From the NCBI RefSeq assembly GCF_964204645.1, contig NC_134029.1, positions 5,341,001 through 5,405,000 on the forward strand: a stretch of 64,000 bases of DNA, given 5' to 3'. Of this stretch, positions 25,802 through 48,600 are shown one piece after another (positions within the stretch are counted from its first letter, which is position 1; every line of letters begins with the position of its first letter). Under the pieces are notes generated by a model. It searched no databases, was not told the DNA's origin, and saw nothing but the letters and a program-made list of their open reading frames with translations. Both the position numbers and the translations under genes were made by a program. Origin of the DNA: Tubulanus polymorphus (Eukaryota > Nemertea > Palaeonemertea > Tubulaniformes > Tubulanidae).

Positions 25802-28800
25802 ATGAGTTTGTGGGTGGATAAACACAGGCCGACCAATCTGAAGAAACTAGACTATCACAAGGAACAAGCAGATTTATTCAAAAAGCTGGTAAGTACGAAT
25901 AGAAACTGATTTAATCGATTTTAATGCGCAATTTCTATGCTATTTCCTGGAAATCGGGTTCGAATCCCATTTTTCTAAATTTCGTTCCTTTGGTTTGGCG
26001 TTGCTATATTTATGAACTATAGCTAAGAATGAACCAGTTACATGAACAAAAAAGGTTTTATATGGTTTTAGGTTAGTTCTGGTGATTTCCCACATCTTTT
26101 GGTTTATGGTCCGAGTGGAGCCGGAAAGAAAACAAGGATTATGTGCCTGCTGCGAGAACTATACGGACCCGGTGTCGAAAAACTACGCTTAGAAAATCAC
26201 AACTTTACAACTCCGTCGAAAAAGAAATTAGAAATAACCGCATTAGCGAGTAACCATCATATCGAAGTTAATCCCAGGTAGGCCTTAAAATTTATCTCAA
26301 GAATCAAATAAATCACAACATTTTCTCATTATTTCATGAATATCACTTTTATGACTCATTTAAACCATCTTCCCCCAAGAAGTTAAAATTAAATGGCAGC
26401 AAATTAAATGTTTAGCTTTCACAGTACTATGATATCTGTTTTAAATTTGTTTATGTCAAGTGTAATATTTATTTCAGCGATGTTGGTCACAATGATCGAG
26501 TTGTCATACAGGAAATTCTGAAATCAGTCGCTCAGAACAATCCATTAGACAGTTCTGGCCATAATAACTTTAAAGGTAGGGCTTGCTGTTAATTCAACTT
26601 CTTAATGGCACCATAACTGAAATTCGATAAGATCAAAAGGAGATTCATAGAGTATGTAGACAAAATTTACCAATTTGCAGCCCATCTTGTGTGCGCAATC
26701 TTAAAATTATGTACATGAACATTGGAAGAAGTGGCCAATTTTTTGCTTACATACATAACATGAATGGCCCCAAATGAATTGGAAATGTTCCTTGTCATTA
26801 AAGTTACTATCTGATTATCTGCCACCCTCGGATTTCCGCCCAAATTTTGTTTGAATTTCTGATTACAAAAATTTAGTTCATTTTCAACTCAGTCAGCCAT
26901 CTCTGGCCCGTATCACATATTACAAGTCGAAATAGTGCACGCCACTGATGCCCTGTTTATCTCATATTTATAGTGGTTGTGTTGACAGAAGTCGATCATT
27001 TAAGTAAAGATGCTCAACACGCTTTACGACGCACGATGGAGAAATACATGTCGACTTGTCGCTTAATACTCGTCTGTAATTCAACCAGTAAAGTTATCCC
27101 CGCCATTAAAAGCCGATGTTTAGGAATTCGAGTTCCAGCCCCGACATTCGATGAGGCAAGTGTCCTGAGCTGCCCTAGACCTTGTACCGTATATCAGAGA
27201 GTTTGACTGTTGGAAAGGTTTCCTAGGAAGCAAACGAAATTAACTTCAACGTTTTGTTGTAATTTCATTTTTCAGATCGCCTCAATTCTGCAAGCTACCT
27301 GTAAGAAAGAGAGTTTAACGTTACCGATGGAATTAGCCGAGAAGATTTCCAAACAAAGCAATCGGAATTTACGCCGCGCGCTTCTCATGTGTGAAGCCTG
27401 TAAAGTACAGCAGTAAGTATCTATGTAATTCTGACCTATTCCCTTAAACCTTACTGACCAAAGTTGCAAGTAGGAGGAAAAATCTCATTTGTTATTTTAG
27501 ATATCCGTTTGACGCCGAACAGGATGTTTCTGAACCGGATTGGGAGATATTTCTACGAGAGACCGCTAAACTCATAGTCGAACAACAAACTCCAAAGCGG
27601 TCAGTGTCATTAGCCCACTTGGGACTTTAGTCCCAGCGGGCTATTGCGTTCACTTTTCGTCCGTCGTCCGTCCGTAGACGGAATCCAGTTATTTTGGGAA
27701 GTTTTGAAGACGCTTCAAGGTAATGTCTTGATATTTGGGTTACACATGTATCTACCCTAGACACATCTTCAGCCCAAAAACTGGCCCTGTCAGAATCAAG
27801 ATGGCCGACTAGCAGCCATTGTTGTTCGCCAAAATCAGCACTTTTTACACATTTTTGAACTTTTTGAGGGAAATTTTGAAGACGCTTTGATCAATTACCT
27901 TGGTCTTTCGGATATATGTGAATCCCCCCAGGGCCCATCAACATAACAAAAATTGGGTCGGTCGGACTCGAGATGGCCGTCCTATGACCTTTTTAGTGCC
28001 CAAAAATGTTAATTTTGGCCCGAATTCTGAGTCCTGTAGCTTCCTACTGGTTTGCCATTTCTCATTGCAATTTGTGATGGGTATTCTATGGAAAGGGATG
28101 TTTTATACCTGAGACAGGTATTTTTCATCAGCCAATTATGACGCAATTGGCGGCCATCTTTGTGTCACCAGTACTCATTCGTAAGTGGGAAAAAGTTTTT
28201 CCACATTATATTGATACCTAAGCGTATTTTGATACCACAATCAATTAGAAAGTTGTAGCTCATAATGCTCTATGATTGTGGTGAGTTTCAAGGTAATTGG
28301 ATTTCGTGTATGGCCACCAGGGGGCGTTGAATAATACAATATCTTAGCATTTCTTTATTATATTCGTACCTATGCATATTTTGTAACCACAATCAATTGG
28401 AAAGTTGTAGCTCATGACATCATCTATGATTGTTGCGAGTTTTAAGGACATTAGTTTTTCTATATGGTCACCAGGGGGCGTTGAATAGTAGAATAACTTA
28501 GTATTTCCTTATTATATTGGTACCTAGGCATATTTCGTTACCATGATCAATTGCAAAGTTGTTGTTCATGACATGTTCTATGATTGTGGTGAGTTTCGAG
28601 GTCATTGGGTTTTGAATATGGTCACCAGGGGGCGATGAATAGTAGAATGACTTAGTATTTCCATATTAAATTGGTAACGAGGCATATTTTGTTATCACAA
28701 TCAATTACAAAATCGTAGCTGCTGACATGTTCTATGATTGTGGTGAGTTTCAAGGTCGTTGGTTTTTGTAAATGGTCACCAGGGGGCGTTGAATATTGAA

Positions 28801-29795
28801 ATTGTTAGATTGTTGAGCATTTGAAACCACTTCCCAAGTGGGCATGGTGTCCCTGGACCCCTAGTTTTTGGTTTCCATTCTGTCTTTCTTCCTATGAGCG
28901 GACAACCCACAATGGCTGAAAAACCATAATACATATAAAGCTTATGTTTACTTCTCTGAGCCATTTTTAAAACTGATTCATATGTTTTAGATGAATTGTA
29001 ATGATTAATCAGTTTTGAAAATGGCTCATAGCAGTTATAATAACCTTTATAGCTTTTCATTCAGTTGTTGGTGGGCTTTTCTCTATGTAAGTTTCGTTCT
29101 CATCAAACTCAGGAGTTAGTGCACATGATTCTGTTTTATATTTTTAGATTATTAGAAGTAAGAGGTCGTCTGTATGAATTGTTAACGCATTGTATTCCAC
29201 CTGATGTTATCATAAAGGTAAGTGTGAAACTGAAGAGTTTATTACACCAGAGAAAATATTTCAGTCCCCTAAAACAGGGTGGCCACTTGCCAGGAAATCA
29301 GGGAAAGTCAGGAATTTTCTTTTTTTCTAAAAAGTCAGGGAATATCATAAAAAAAGTTTAAAAGTCAGGGAAATTTGTTGAGATTGCTAGATCACGTGCA
29401 AAATCAAACAGTTTCCGTCTATATTTTATGTATTTGACTATTAATTGATTGGATTGTAAGCTGATCAAGTGAGGGAAAACAACAACGTGCTTGTCGGGAA
29501 TAGTCGGGGATAACGCGCCAACTGTCATTTAAATAAAAGTGGCCATCCTGTTACAACCTCTGACTTATGCATGGTTTACTGTATAAATGCATGTCTCTCA
29601 TTTAAGGGTTTACTGACTGAACTGATTCAGAATTGCGACGGTCAGTTGAAAGCTGAAATCACTCAACACGCCGCATTCTACGAACACAGATTGAACCTCG
29701 GTCAGAAACCGATATTTCACATCGAAGCTTTCGTCGCTAAATTCATGTCAATTTACAAACGCTTCTTGGAAGAAGGATTCGCGGATTTCTTTTGA
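25802..29795 (+). CDS. RFC3: Replication factor C subunit 3 (clamp-loader ATPase)
   Basis: Subunit of the RFC complex that loads the PCNA sliding clamp onto primed DNA in the nucleus. Eight phase-consistent exons give 355 residues, against 356 in human: 25802-25888, 26072-26277, 26478-26575, 26974-27155, 27276-27412, 27501-27599, 29148-29217, 29607-29795. It begins [10 protein letters not shown]. Walker A is GPSGAGKKT; the sensor region is [15 protein letters not shown] and the conserved [19 protein letters not shown] block follows the Walker B region, which reads LTEVD. The C-terminal collar ends [23 protein letters not shown]. The fourth intron starts with GC (GATGAG|gcaagt), because any nearby GT would shift the frame. 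AATAAA at 29872-29877 is the likely polyadenylation signal. Identity is secure. Confidence 0.97.
27613..28843. mobile_element. Helitron-like non-autonomous element with tandem core
   Basis: It is bounded by the 12-bp inverted pair GCCCACTTGGGA (27613-27624) and TCCCAAGTGGGC (28832-28843). Read on the minus strand, the 27610s end has a TGGGACT-AA-AGTCCCA hairpin followed by AGTGGGCTAA and a T in the flank. That matches a Helitron 3' end (hairpin, then CTRR, inserted before T). The middle holds four 154-bp tandem units. Short terminal inverted repeats plus a tandem core recall the pearl elements of bivalves and Helentron-derived repeats. No coding sequence. It lies in the RFC3 intron between 27600 and 29147. 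Helitron assignment is likely but not proven; the TC start was not found. Confidence 0.65.
28190..28800. repeat. 154-bp tandem array, four units, each with a CTCF-like motif
   Basis: Four units share the blocks 'accacaatcaatt', 'aagttgtagctcatgac', 'tctatgattgtggtgagttt' and 'caccagggggcg'. The motif TGGYCACCAGGGGGCGWTG starts at 28311, 28465, 28619 and 28773, exactly 154 bp apart each time. Flanking parts of the units are more diverged than this motif. It forms the core of the Helitron-like element. Confidence 0.9.
29275..29550. mobile_element. hAT-like non-autonomous element
   Basis: The termini CAGGGTGGCCACTT and AAGTGGCCATCCTG pair as inverted repeats at 13 of 14 positions. The interior repeats 'gtcagggaa' several times and has no coding sequence. 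Elements with CAGGGTGGCCACTT ends and 'agtcagggaa' repeats are widespread hAT-type repeats in animals. It is in the last RFC3 intron. Confidence 0.7.
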
Positions 29796-29877
29796 ATATC
29801 ATCCCCACATCATTTTCTAACTGCATTTATATGAAAACGCTGTAGCTTGCGGTGCTTTTTCATTTATGAGAAATAAA

Positions 29878-32260
29878 TATCGTATTTTCCATATATAATA
29901 TTTCCTATCCTTTTTGATTTGATTGGCATGACATAACTGAGCAGACCCCTTTCTCAAATCAATTGCTACCAGTTATTTTTGTTCGAGTAAGACAATGGAA
30001 TTTAATTCGCATTATGCCACGATGGTTCCAAAAGATAAGTGATCGAGCAATTGAGTTAAGAGGAGTTTACTGCTGTATCAACCTAGCTAAGAGGAGTCTA
30101 CTGCTGTAGAAATCGAGTTAAGAGGAGTTAACTGCTGTAACTATTGGCTGCGCTGTGCTGTGTGAATAGAACCAAGGTGTTAGTGCTCACTGCTGAGTAA
30201 AATTTTGAACGAACCCAATTATTTTCTGATTTAGTCCATTCCAGGATTTAGAACGGACTTACTTTGATTGGTTCTTTAGGCCGGTCAACTTACATCGGAT
30301 GTTTAGCTTCTTTTCTGCTGCGTTCAACGGCTCCCATCATAGTCAAGACCTATCCATAACAATACACAAATGATCAACAGCAAGATGAAAATCGTCTTTG
30401 AGAGATTTTCAAAAAGATAACGCAAATGTAGTTTATCTTAATAGCACCATTGTTGGTTTATTTCATGTACAATACAATTGTAATAATATAATATATACTA
30501 CAAATATGAACAAAATAATTGAAAGGAAAAAAATATTTATGCAAAATGAAAATAAATTCTACTTTGATGAGATTCGAGTGAGCTTTTTTCACTGTGTGTT
30601 GATCAATTTACGCAGTAGCTGAATACAGGCAGTTCATTATACTAAATAAATACATGTTTACATATAATTAACATTTTCAACTGTTTTTTGTCATTAACCT
30701 GCTTCCAGTTTCCAATAGATAATATTAGATTCTATTATTAGTGATAATATATTCTTCTTTTGTACAAGAGACATTCGCAGTCCTAAATGCACAAGATTGC
30801 TCCAGATAACGCTCACCTTTGCCAGCCAGTTCCCGGAAAAACTACTGTTTTACTCGTGATGGATTGGCTATTGAATTATTATTTGTTATCTTATATATAA
30901 CTAAAAACATCACAAGGCAACTGCTGTCTATGTGTACAGAGTCCTTCAATTCTGTTAGTTGGCATCTAGTATAGTACAATATAATTGAAAAGTTTAAGTG
31001 TCAGGATAATTAGAACTGGCCTAAAAGAATTTCAAAAGAGATGAACATGATACCAATGAAATCTTAGATAGCCTACATACAAAGGTAAATGAACATTATA
31101 TCTAGCTGAAAAATAACTTTTTGAGCAAAATACAAAAACTTAGACCTTGGACTGGAGAATACGCACGAATGTGTTAGCCCTGTCTCAATAAATAAATGTT
31201 ATTTTTACTAAAATAAAGTGTATGCTTTTACATTCAAAAGGGCAGTTTACGTTTAAAAAAAAAAACTCATGTCATTTATATTTTCAAGGCCTGGTTTCAC
31301 AAAAGACGTTTATTGTGAAATTTTAAGTGTCAAAAACAGGCCTAAAACAAGATAAAGCATTGTCCAACATTGAAAAACATGAGATTAATAAACTGATGTA
31401 ATAAACATTTTAAGGAATAAATATATACATGGCCTTCATTTTGTTATGGAAATTATCTTCAATTTGAAGCACAACATCCAATGACAGCTATATCTCATGC
31501 ATATAAATTAAGTACTAATTTCTAACAGACTCATGAAAACATGATTTTTTTTCTGTACTACTGGCCTGCATTTCAAAGCAGTTTGAAAATAATATTTGTT
31601 AGCCAAAATTGCCGAATATCAAAGTTCTTCTGAAGTAAAACTAAAAGGTGACAAAATACTGAACTGAAAAGGCCAATAATTCAGACATAACAGAAACAAT
31701 ACTTTCAAAACATGAAACAATGCCCCATCAGCAGAATATCTAATTCTCAAGTAGGAATCCAGCAGTCTTCAAGTAAAACAGTATAGATTTTTGATAGAAT
31801 CTTCACAGGTAAGTTCAAACACTAACAACCTATTAATGACTGATGAAATAAATGAAATTTTTATGTTAACAAATATAAAATGTATACAAAATTATTGTCA
31901 TCGCCTTTCCATATCACTGCTTCATGAAATACATTAAGGCATTATGATAGGGCTTAAGTGTCTTGATCTAGAGGGCAGTTTTCAGTACATGTACAATCTA
32001 CATTTTAAACGAAGACAAACTGACTGAGTATCACCTTATAAGCCAAGCGGTTTACCATAGGCATTTGCAATACCTTGTTGTTTAAAAAACAGCAGTATCA
32101 TTCAATCAGTTTTAATCTCTCATTGTTTCTAAAACCAGTATTCAACAAATAATTCATCATCAATGATTGTAAAACTTTTTCTTTCATAACATAAAATAAA
32201 ACTATCAACAGTATTCATCGTCATTAAATGCATAAGTTGCACATGAAATTATAATAGTTT
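29878..32260. other. Intergenic spacer between convergent RFC3 and VEGFR genes
   Basis: AT-rich, with no convincing gene. At 30053-30140 a unit containing 'taagaggagt..actgctgta' occurs three times with a period of about 32 bp. The stretch from about 31000 to 32260 is probably the 3' untranslated region of the VEGFR-like gene, but I could not choose its polyadenylation site with confidence. Confidence 0.5.
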
Positions 32261-43706
<11,446 letters not shown>

Positions 43707-46700
43707 CTGAAAGAAAAATGATGCGAAACAAACTGATGTCTTATTCGTTTATTAATAAGCATTTCACCTGATAAAAACACAGCGCCTATCAATGTCTATG
43801 CAAATAGTTACGTTAATTTCTCCTGTTTTTCAGTTAAACTATTTCTACAAGTATTTGTCTAAACATGCCATTTATGTTGCTTTAGCTTTCGCCCCAGGGG
43901 GTAAAAACATTACTGAAATTTTCGCCAGTGAGGTAGTTCCCACTAAACGGGTTGTTATCTCAGCTCCTGTGTGTGCTGTGTGTTGCAGCCCTGATAAGAA
44001 TATACGTATGCTTTTTGTTTTTATTCTGATGTGTCAACTTTAAAAGCCTAGATTTGAGTATTCAGGTGCTAAGAAAGCGTGTAGTGTGTGAGAAAGAGAG
44101 GAAGAATAACACTTTATATGAGATGGATTTCAGCACTACACACACAACATCGTTCTCATAAGCCGCGTTCTAGTTAGTCTGTCCTTAGTACATTTTCATT
44201 AGACATGTGCCCGGAATGGACTAAATCAATGTTATATACATTCACATGCATCGCTGTTATGGGACAAATTTTCTATCCACACACTGTGGAAATAGTCCAA
44301 TCTAAAATTCAAAACCGACCTGGATCGGTCATTTTGGGCAGTCTACGGCTCCATTCTAAAATGAAACGGAAGTACGAATGCTCTAATGTAGCCTAAATAG
44401 TGGCTGTGTAATTCAACAAGCATGAAATTCATGACTTACTCAAACAACACTGAATAGGGGAAAGGATGTGGCAGTTGCAAGTAGTCATCACTTGATAAAC
44501 AGTGTTTGTTTGATGGTCACATCGGGGTAAAGAAATATTAATCCTTAACAGATCGATGATAAAAAACTCACTTGGCTCGATCTAAGATTTCAAAAACAAG
44601 TGATGTAGAAATTATACATTAGGCCTATAGTAAAAGTAAAGAAAAGAATCCTGCCCGACAATAATGGATTTAGCTGCAGTGGAAAAGGCCGGCTAATTTA
44701 AATACTATAAGAGGCCTACATTGGAGGCATGAACTTTAGAAAACAAACACAAAAAACACACAAGCCCCGAATTGCTGTTGATACAGTGGCAAATTATGAT
44801 ATTAATACTATGGAAATGAGGTCATATCTAATAACAAGGCTGCATATTAGGAACATATTAATTAAGACATGCATTTCACTATATAGAGCATATCTAGTCC
44901 GTAGTTTCCATACGCCGCTGTACTGTATTACAGATCTGATACAAACGAATATTCACTGATTGATAATGAGTTTAATTATTCGGCTTAGATTTTTGGACCC
45001 AGTTTTCACCGATGCTACAACTATTGTGGTGAATTACCTCCAAAACCTAGAACGGGGGAGGGTGCCGATCTAAAAGAAAACGTTGAACAACAGAAAAACC
45101 TGGTTCTATTTATTCTGATGTATATTCTTCATATTTCATCAGATGAATAAACAACGAGTTTGAAAATGTTTCAAACCTTAAGCAAATCTTCCATTTTTTC
45201 GAAGCAGGTTTTATTTATTCTACGACTAAAGTCAAGTGGACTCAGAAAGTTTCTGGCTCGATCTACACGGTGTATACACCTGCAATAAAGTTGAAATTCT
45301 CTCTCGTTCGAAACCGATCAGAAACCCAGATGTTTCTCTCTGCAACCTTCAGAGATTGGTACAACAAACTACATCAACTCATAACATACATCCCAACATT
45401 CCATCTGTTTACTCTTCGCTATAATTTTCAGCGCTCTCCAATCCACAATACCCTTAATCATTATTTTGTGCGGTTTACCAATATTTACGGGCAAATAAAA
45501 AACAAGTTGGGTCTCCCCCCATATCACATCATTTCAATGACCATATTTGATTCGTAACATGCAGAAATTTTCTTCTAAACCGAGCATAGAGGGGTCACCG
45601 GTTCAAATCTCGTAATGGTAAAAATATGCCGGATAGCATCGTGATGCAGATCACTGACGTAGGTCTAACCACTGATCTCACCAATGATTCAACTTAAAAT
45701 CGACATCAAAATTTCGTTATTCATCTGCATGAAGATGATGATAATGAAGCACATTATAAGCAGATGGCATTCTCTTATAACGAAGCATTTCTTCTGAAAA
45801 CTGAATACAATTTAAACGACTGCATTTCTTGGCAACTTACTGATCATTTCAAAGATAGCAAAAGATTTTGAAAGATAACGAGTTCAATGTAGAAAGATGA
45901 TACTATAGTCTCTGAGAAATGATTGGCATATAAGAAATAAAGTGACCTACGAAATGAAAGAAAGGGCTTCACATTGAATACGGGCGTTGGCTAGTGTTCC
46001 GTGCACTGCCACAAAAATTCGCAAACGTAACGAAGCATGTATATCTAACTAGACCAGCTTCCTGGCTCTGCTACACACGCATGTACACCGCACTTACTGG
46101 CATTCTTTTTCTAATAAACAACTCTTTAAAAGGCCATCACGCAGCAATCAATCAGAATTGTAAGTCATCACTGCTATGAAAACACTTTATTACCATGTGT
46201 CAAGAGTTTAAGACATACAAATCCCAAAATCTTTCTTGAAAACTATAGAATCTTTAAAAGTCCATGTAATGCTTTTGTATTTTTTGAGCTTGTTTGTATG
46301 TTTTCAATGGAAACACTCATTGTCAGGTGCAGCAGATTCCAACTGCTATCGTTACTCCAAGGTTTGGGATGACTGGTCAATTTCTTGGTCAATGCAATCT
46401 TCAAAATACATTTTCTCGTCTTTAGTAGCTCTCTGGCTAGCAACAAAAAGGAATTTTTTTCATGAACTCGGCAACTGAATCTAGGTTTACGCTATATAGT
46501 ATTAAAATATGACTTCAGGGCTGTTTTGGATTAAATATGAATGCCCTTATTTTGGAACGTGTATACGCAGACGCCATTCATGCTGAAAATTACGGTATTC
46601 TTTATGATTATTTGATATAAACGAAATACGGATTTTTATTTCCGTCAATGACGTTTAGTCACACCTATACGGCCATGAATATACACATAACTGCATTGAA

Positions 46701-47144
46701 ATTAGACACTCTTGTACGATCTATTTATGTAAGAGTGTAGGCCTATGTTAGTTATATATTTCTTCTAAGTATTTCCTGCTAAAGAACTCAAAACTGTTCA
46801 TCAGTAAGCTATATATTTCAAGTCCATCTTATATCTCACAATTCGGCAAAAAATTTGGTTTTTTGAACAAATTTCGGTATCTGGTCACACTTTAGATATA
46901 CCGTTTCGTCACAGCTGAAATATTAACCTGACTTTAAAAAAAACAATTGGGCATTCAAGGAAAATGAAGCGAGATCTGAATTTTGAGATTGCGTCGGTGA
47001 GATAATAGGGTTTGATGGATAAGGTTTAATAGGGAAGACGCCTCTGCGATGACCTTTTCAACCACACCTTATATCAAACAGCTTTCTAGACTAAGGAGTG
47101 CATGCGAACACCTTTATAGGACTAGATTGTTAAAAACATGTCAC

Positions 47145-47274
47145 CTCCCCTGACGCGTCTGACCAATGGAGTCGAAATATGACCCCGAGAATTTCCGAGT
47201 CCGACGAGAAGGCGCGTGGAGAGGACTATGAATATTCGCGGCAAAAACCTAGCTATACGAGATATTCTCAACAT
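47145..47274 (-). CDS. Candidate VEGFR first coding exon (weak)
   Basis: A frame opens at 47274 with MLRISRIARFLPRIFIVLST and continues with LLVGLG, a somewhat hydrophobic stretch that could be a signal peptide. It reaches a possible donor (GGGGAG|gtgaca) in phase 1, exactly what the next exon at 43706 needs. It lies in a CpG-richer patch, as a promoter-proximal exon would. Against it: arginines inside the hydrophobic core and a poor Kozak context. A different exon may be the true start. Confidence 0.25.
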
Positions 47275-48340
47275 GAACGCCGCGATATTTGACTAATTCC
47301 AGTCGACGGTACTTGTAACCGGTGCAATATTGTTTGACTAGCGACGTTTATCGGCCACTTTCCGACGACGCATACAAGAGAGTAAACTGAACAATCCCTG
47401 TTGCCTCTTCAACAGTAATAGCACCAGCGAAAGCCGTTTTGTCACAGGAACCGCAACGACCAACTTACGATAAAACTCAACAAGTCATCGGTGGTTTTAT
47501 GCCCTGTGTGAATAATCTAGGTCAGACGCATTCATACTCATTTTTTCCGCTATATTTCATTGAGTCATATGGATCTAGTAACTTTTCAATTTGGTCTGAA
47601 CGTGTCTTGAGGTTCATAGAATACGAAAAAAATGCCATGTTGTTGAATAAAATATTTGGGTGAATAGGGACCAGCGAGTGGTACCAGCCAGGTCTTTCCA
47701 TACACTGGTATCATCAATACAAGAGAGAGAGAGAGAGGTTTATAATGGCCTGAGTGGTACTCAAAGGGTGATGAGGGATAGAGAAATGAGGAAATAATAA
47801 TCACATCTGATATACTTAGATTTTGTAATTGTTTAATAATTCAAGCGATTATACCAATAATAGCAGTAATCAGCATTCAGTCGTAACTGGTCAAGTGTTG
47901 ACTCAATATCGGCTTGTATAGGGGCGAGTTTTAATAGCGTGACCATCGCGGTTCCGAGAATAAACATCAGATCGCTGTATGATATATTTAGTTAGGAGAC
48001 AGTAATTGCTGGAATAATTTGATATTAATTTCATAATAAGCGGCAACGTAATGGAACGGTAGATGACGGAACGATCGAACGCAAACACACAACTCTACCA
48101 TCAATACCAACACGAGCTTAAACTGCTTCTATATTTATACCCGCCTCAAATACGGTTTCAATTTAATCATTATTTACCTTTTTTTCGTTTACTTTGCCTT
48201 CGCAAATCGAATTAACTCATTGCTTTCCCCTGACAGCAGATAGTTAGACTAGCTGCAGTTCAGTCAGAAAGCATTCAACGGATATCAACCACTTTCATTT
48301 CACGAAGGTTTTGCACAACAGGGAATCTAAGCGAGGAATC

Positions 48341-48600
48341 AAACTGGGACCAATCCTTGTACAATTGGGAATTGTACAACTGGGACCAATCCTAGTAATA
48401 TTGGGAGTTGTACAACTGGGACCAATCCTTGTAAAATTGGGAGTTTTACAACTGGGACCAATCCTAGTACAATTGGAAGTTGTACAACTGGGACCAATCC
48501 TTGTACAATTGGGAGCTGTACAACTAGGGTCAATCCCTGTACAATTGGGAGTAGTACAACTGGGACCAATCCTTGGATATGGGAATTTCACAACTGAGAC
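48341..48600. repeat. 36-bp minisatellite, seven units
   Basis: The landmark 'tgggacc' or its variant recurs at 48345, 48381, 48417, 48453, 48489, 48525 and 48561, exactly 36 bp apart. Each unit includes TTGTACAA or a variant of that palindrome. Because 36 is a multiple of three and the unit has no stop, long frames stay open on both strands (LGPILVQLGVVQ on plus, TRIGPSCTTPNC on minus). I treat them as chance frames. Confidence 0.9.

Noticed and set aside
46243-46446. 67-codon minus-strand frame as a VEGFR first exon
   Set aside because: No signal-peptide-like core and no donor in phase 1.
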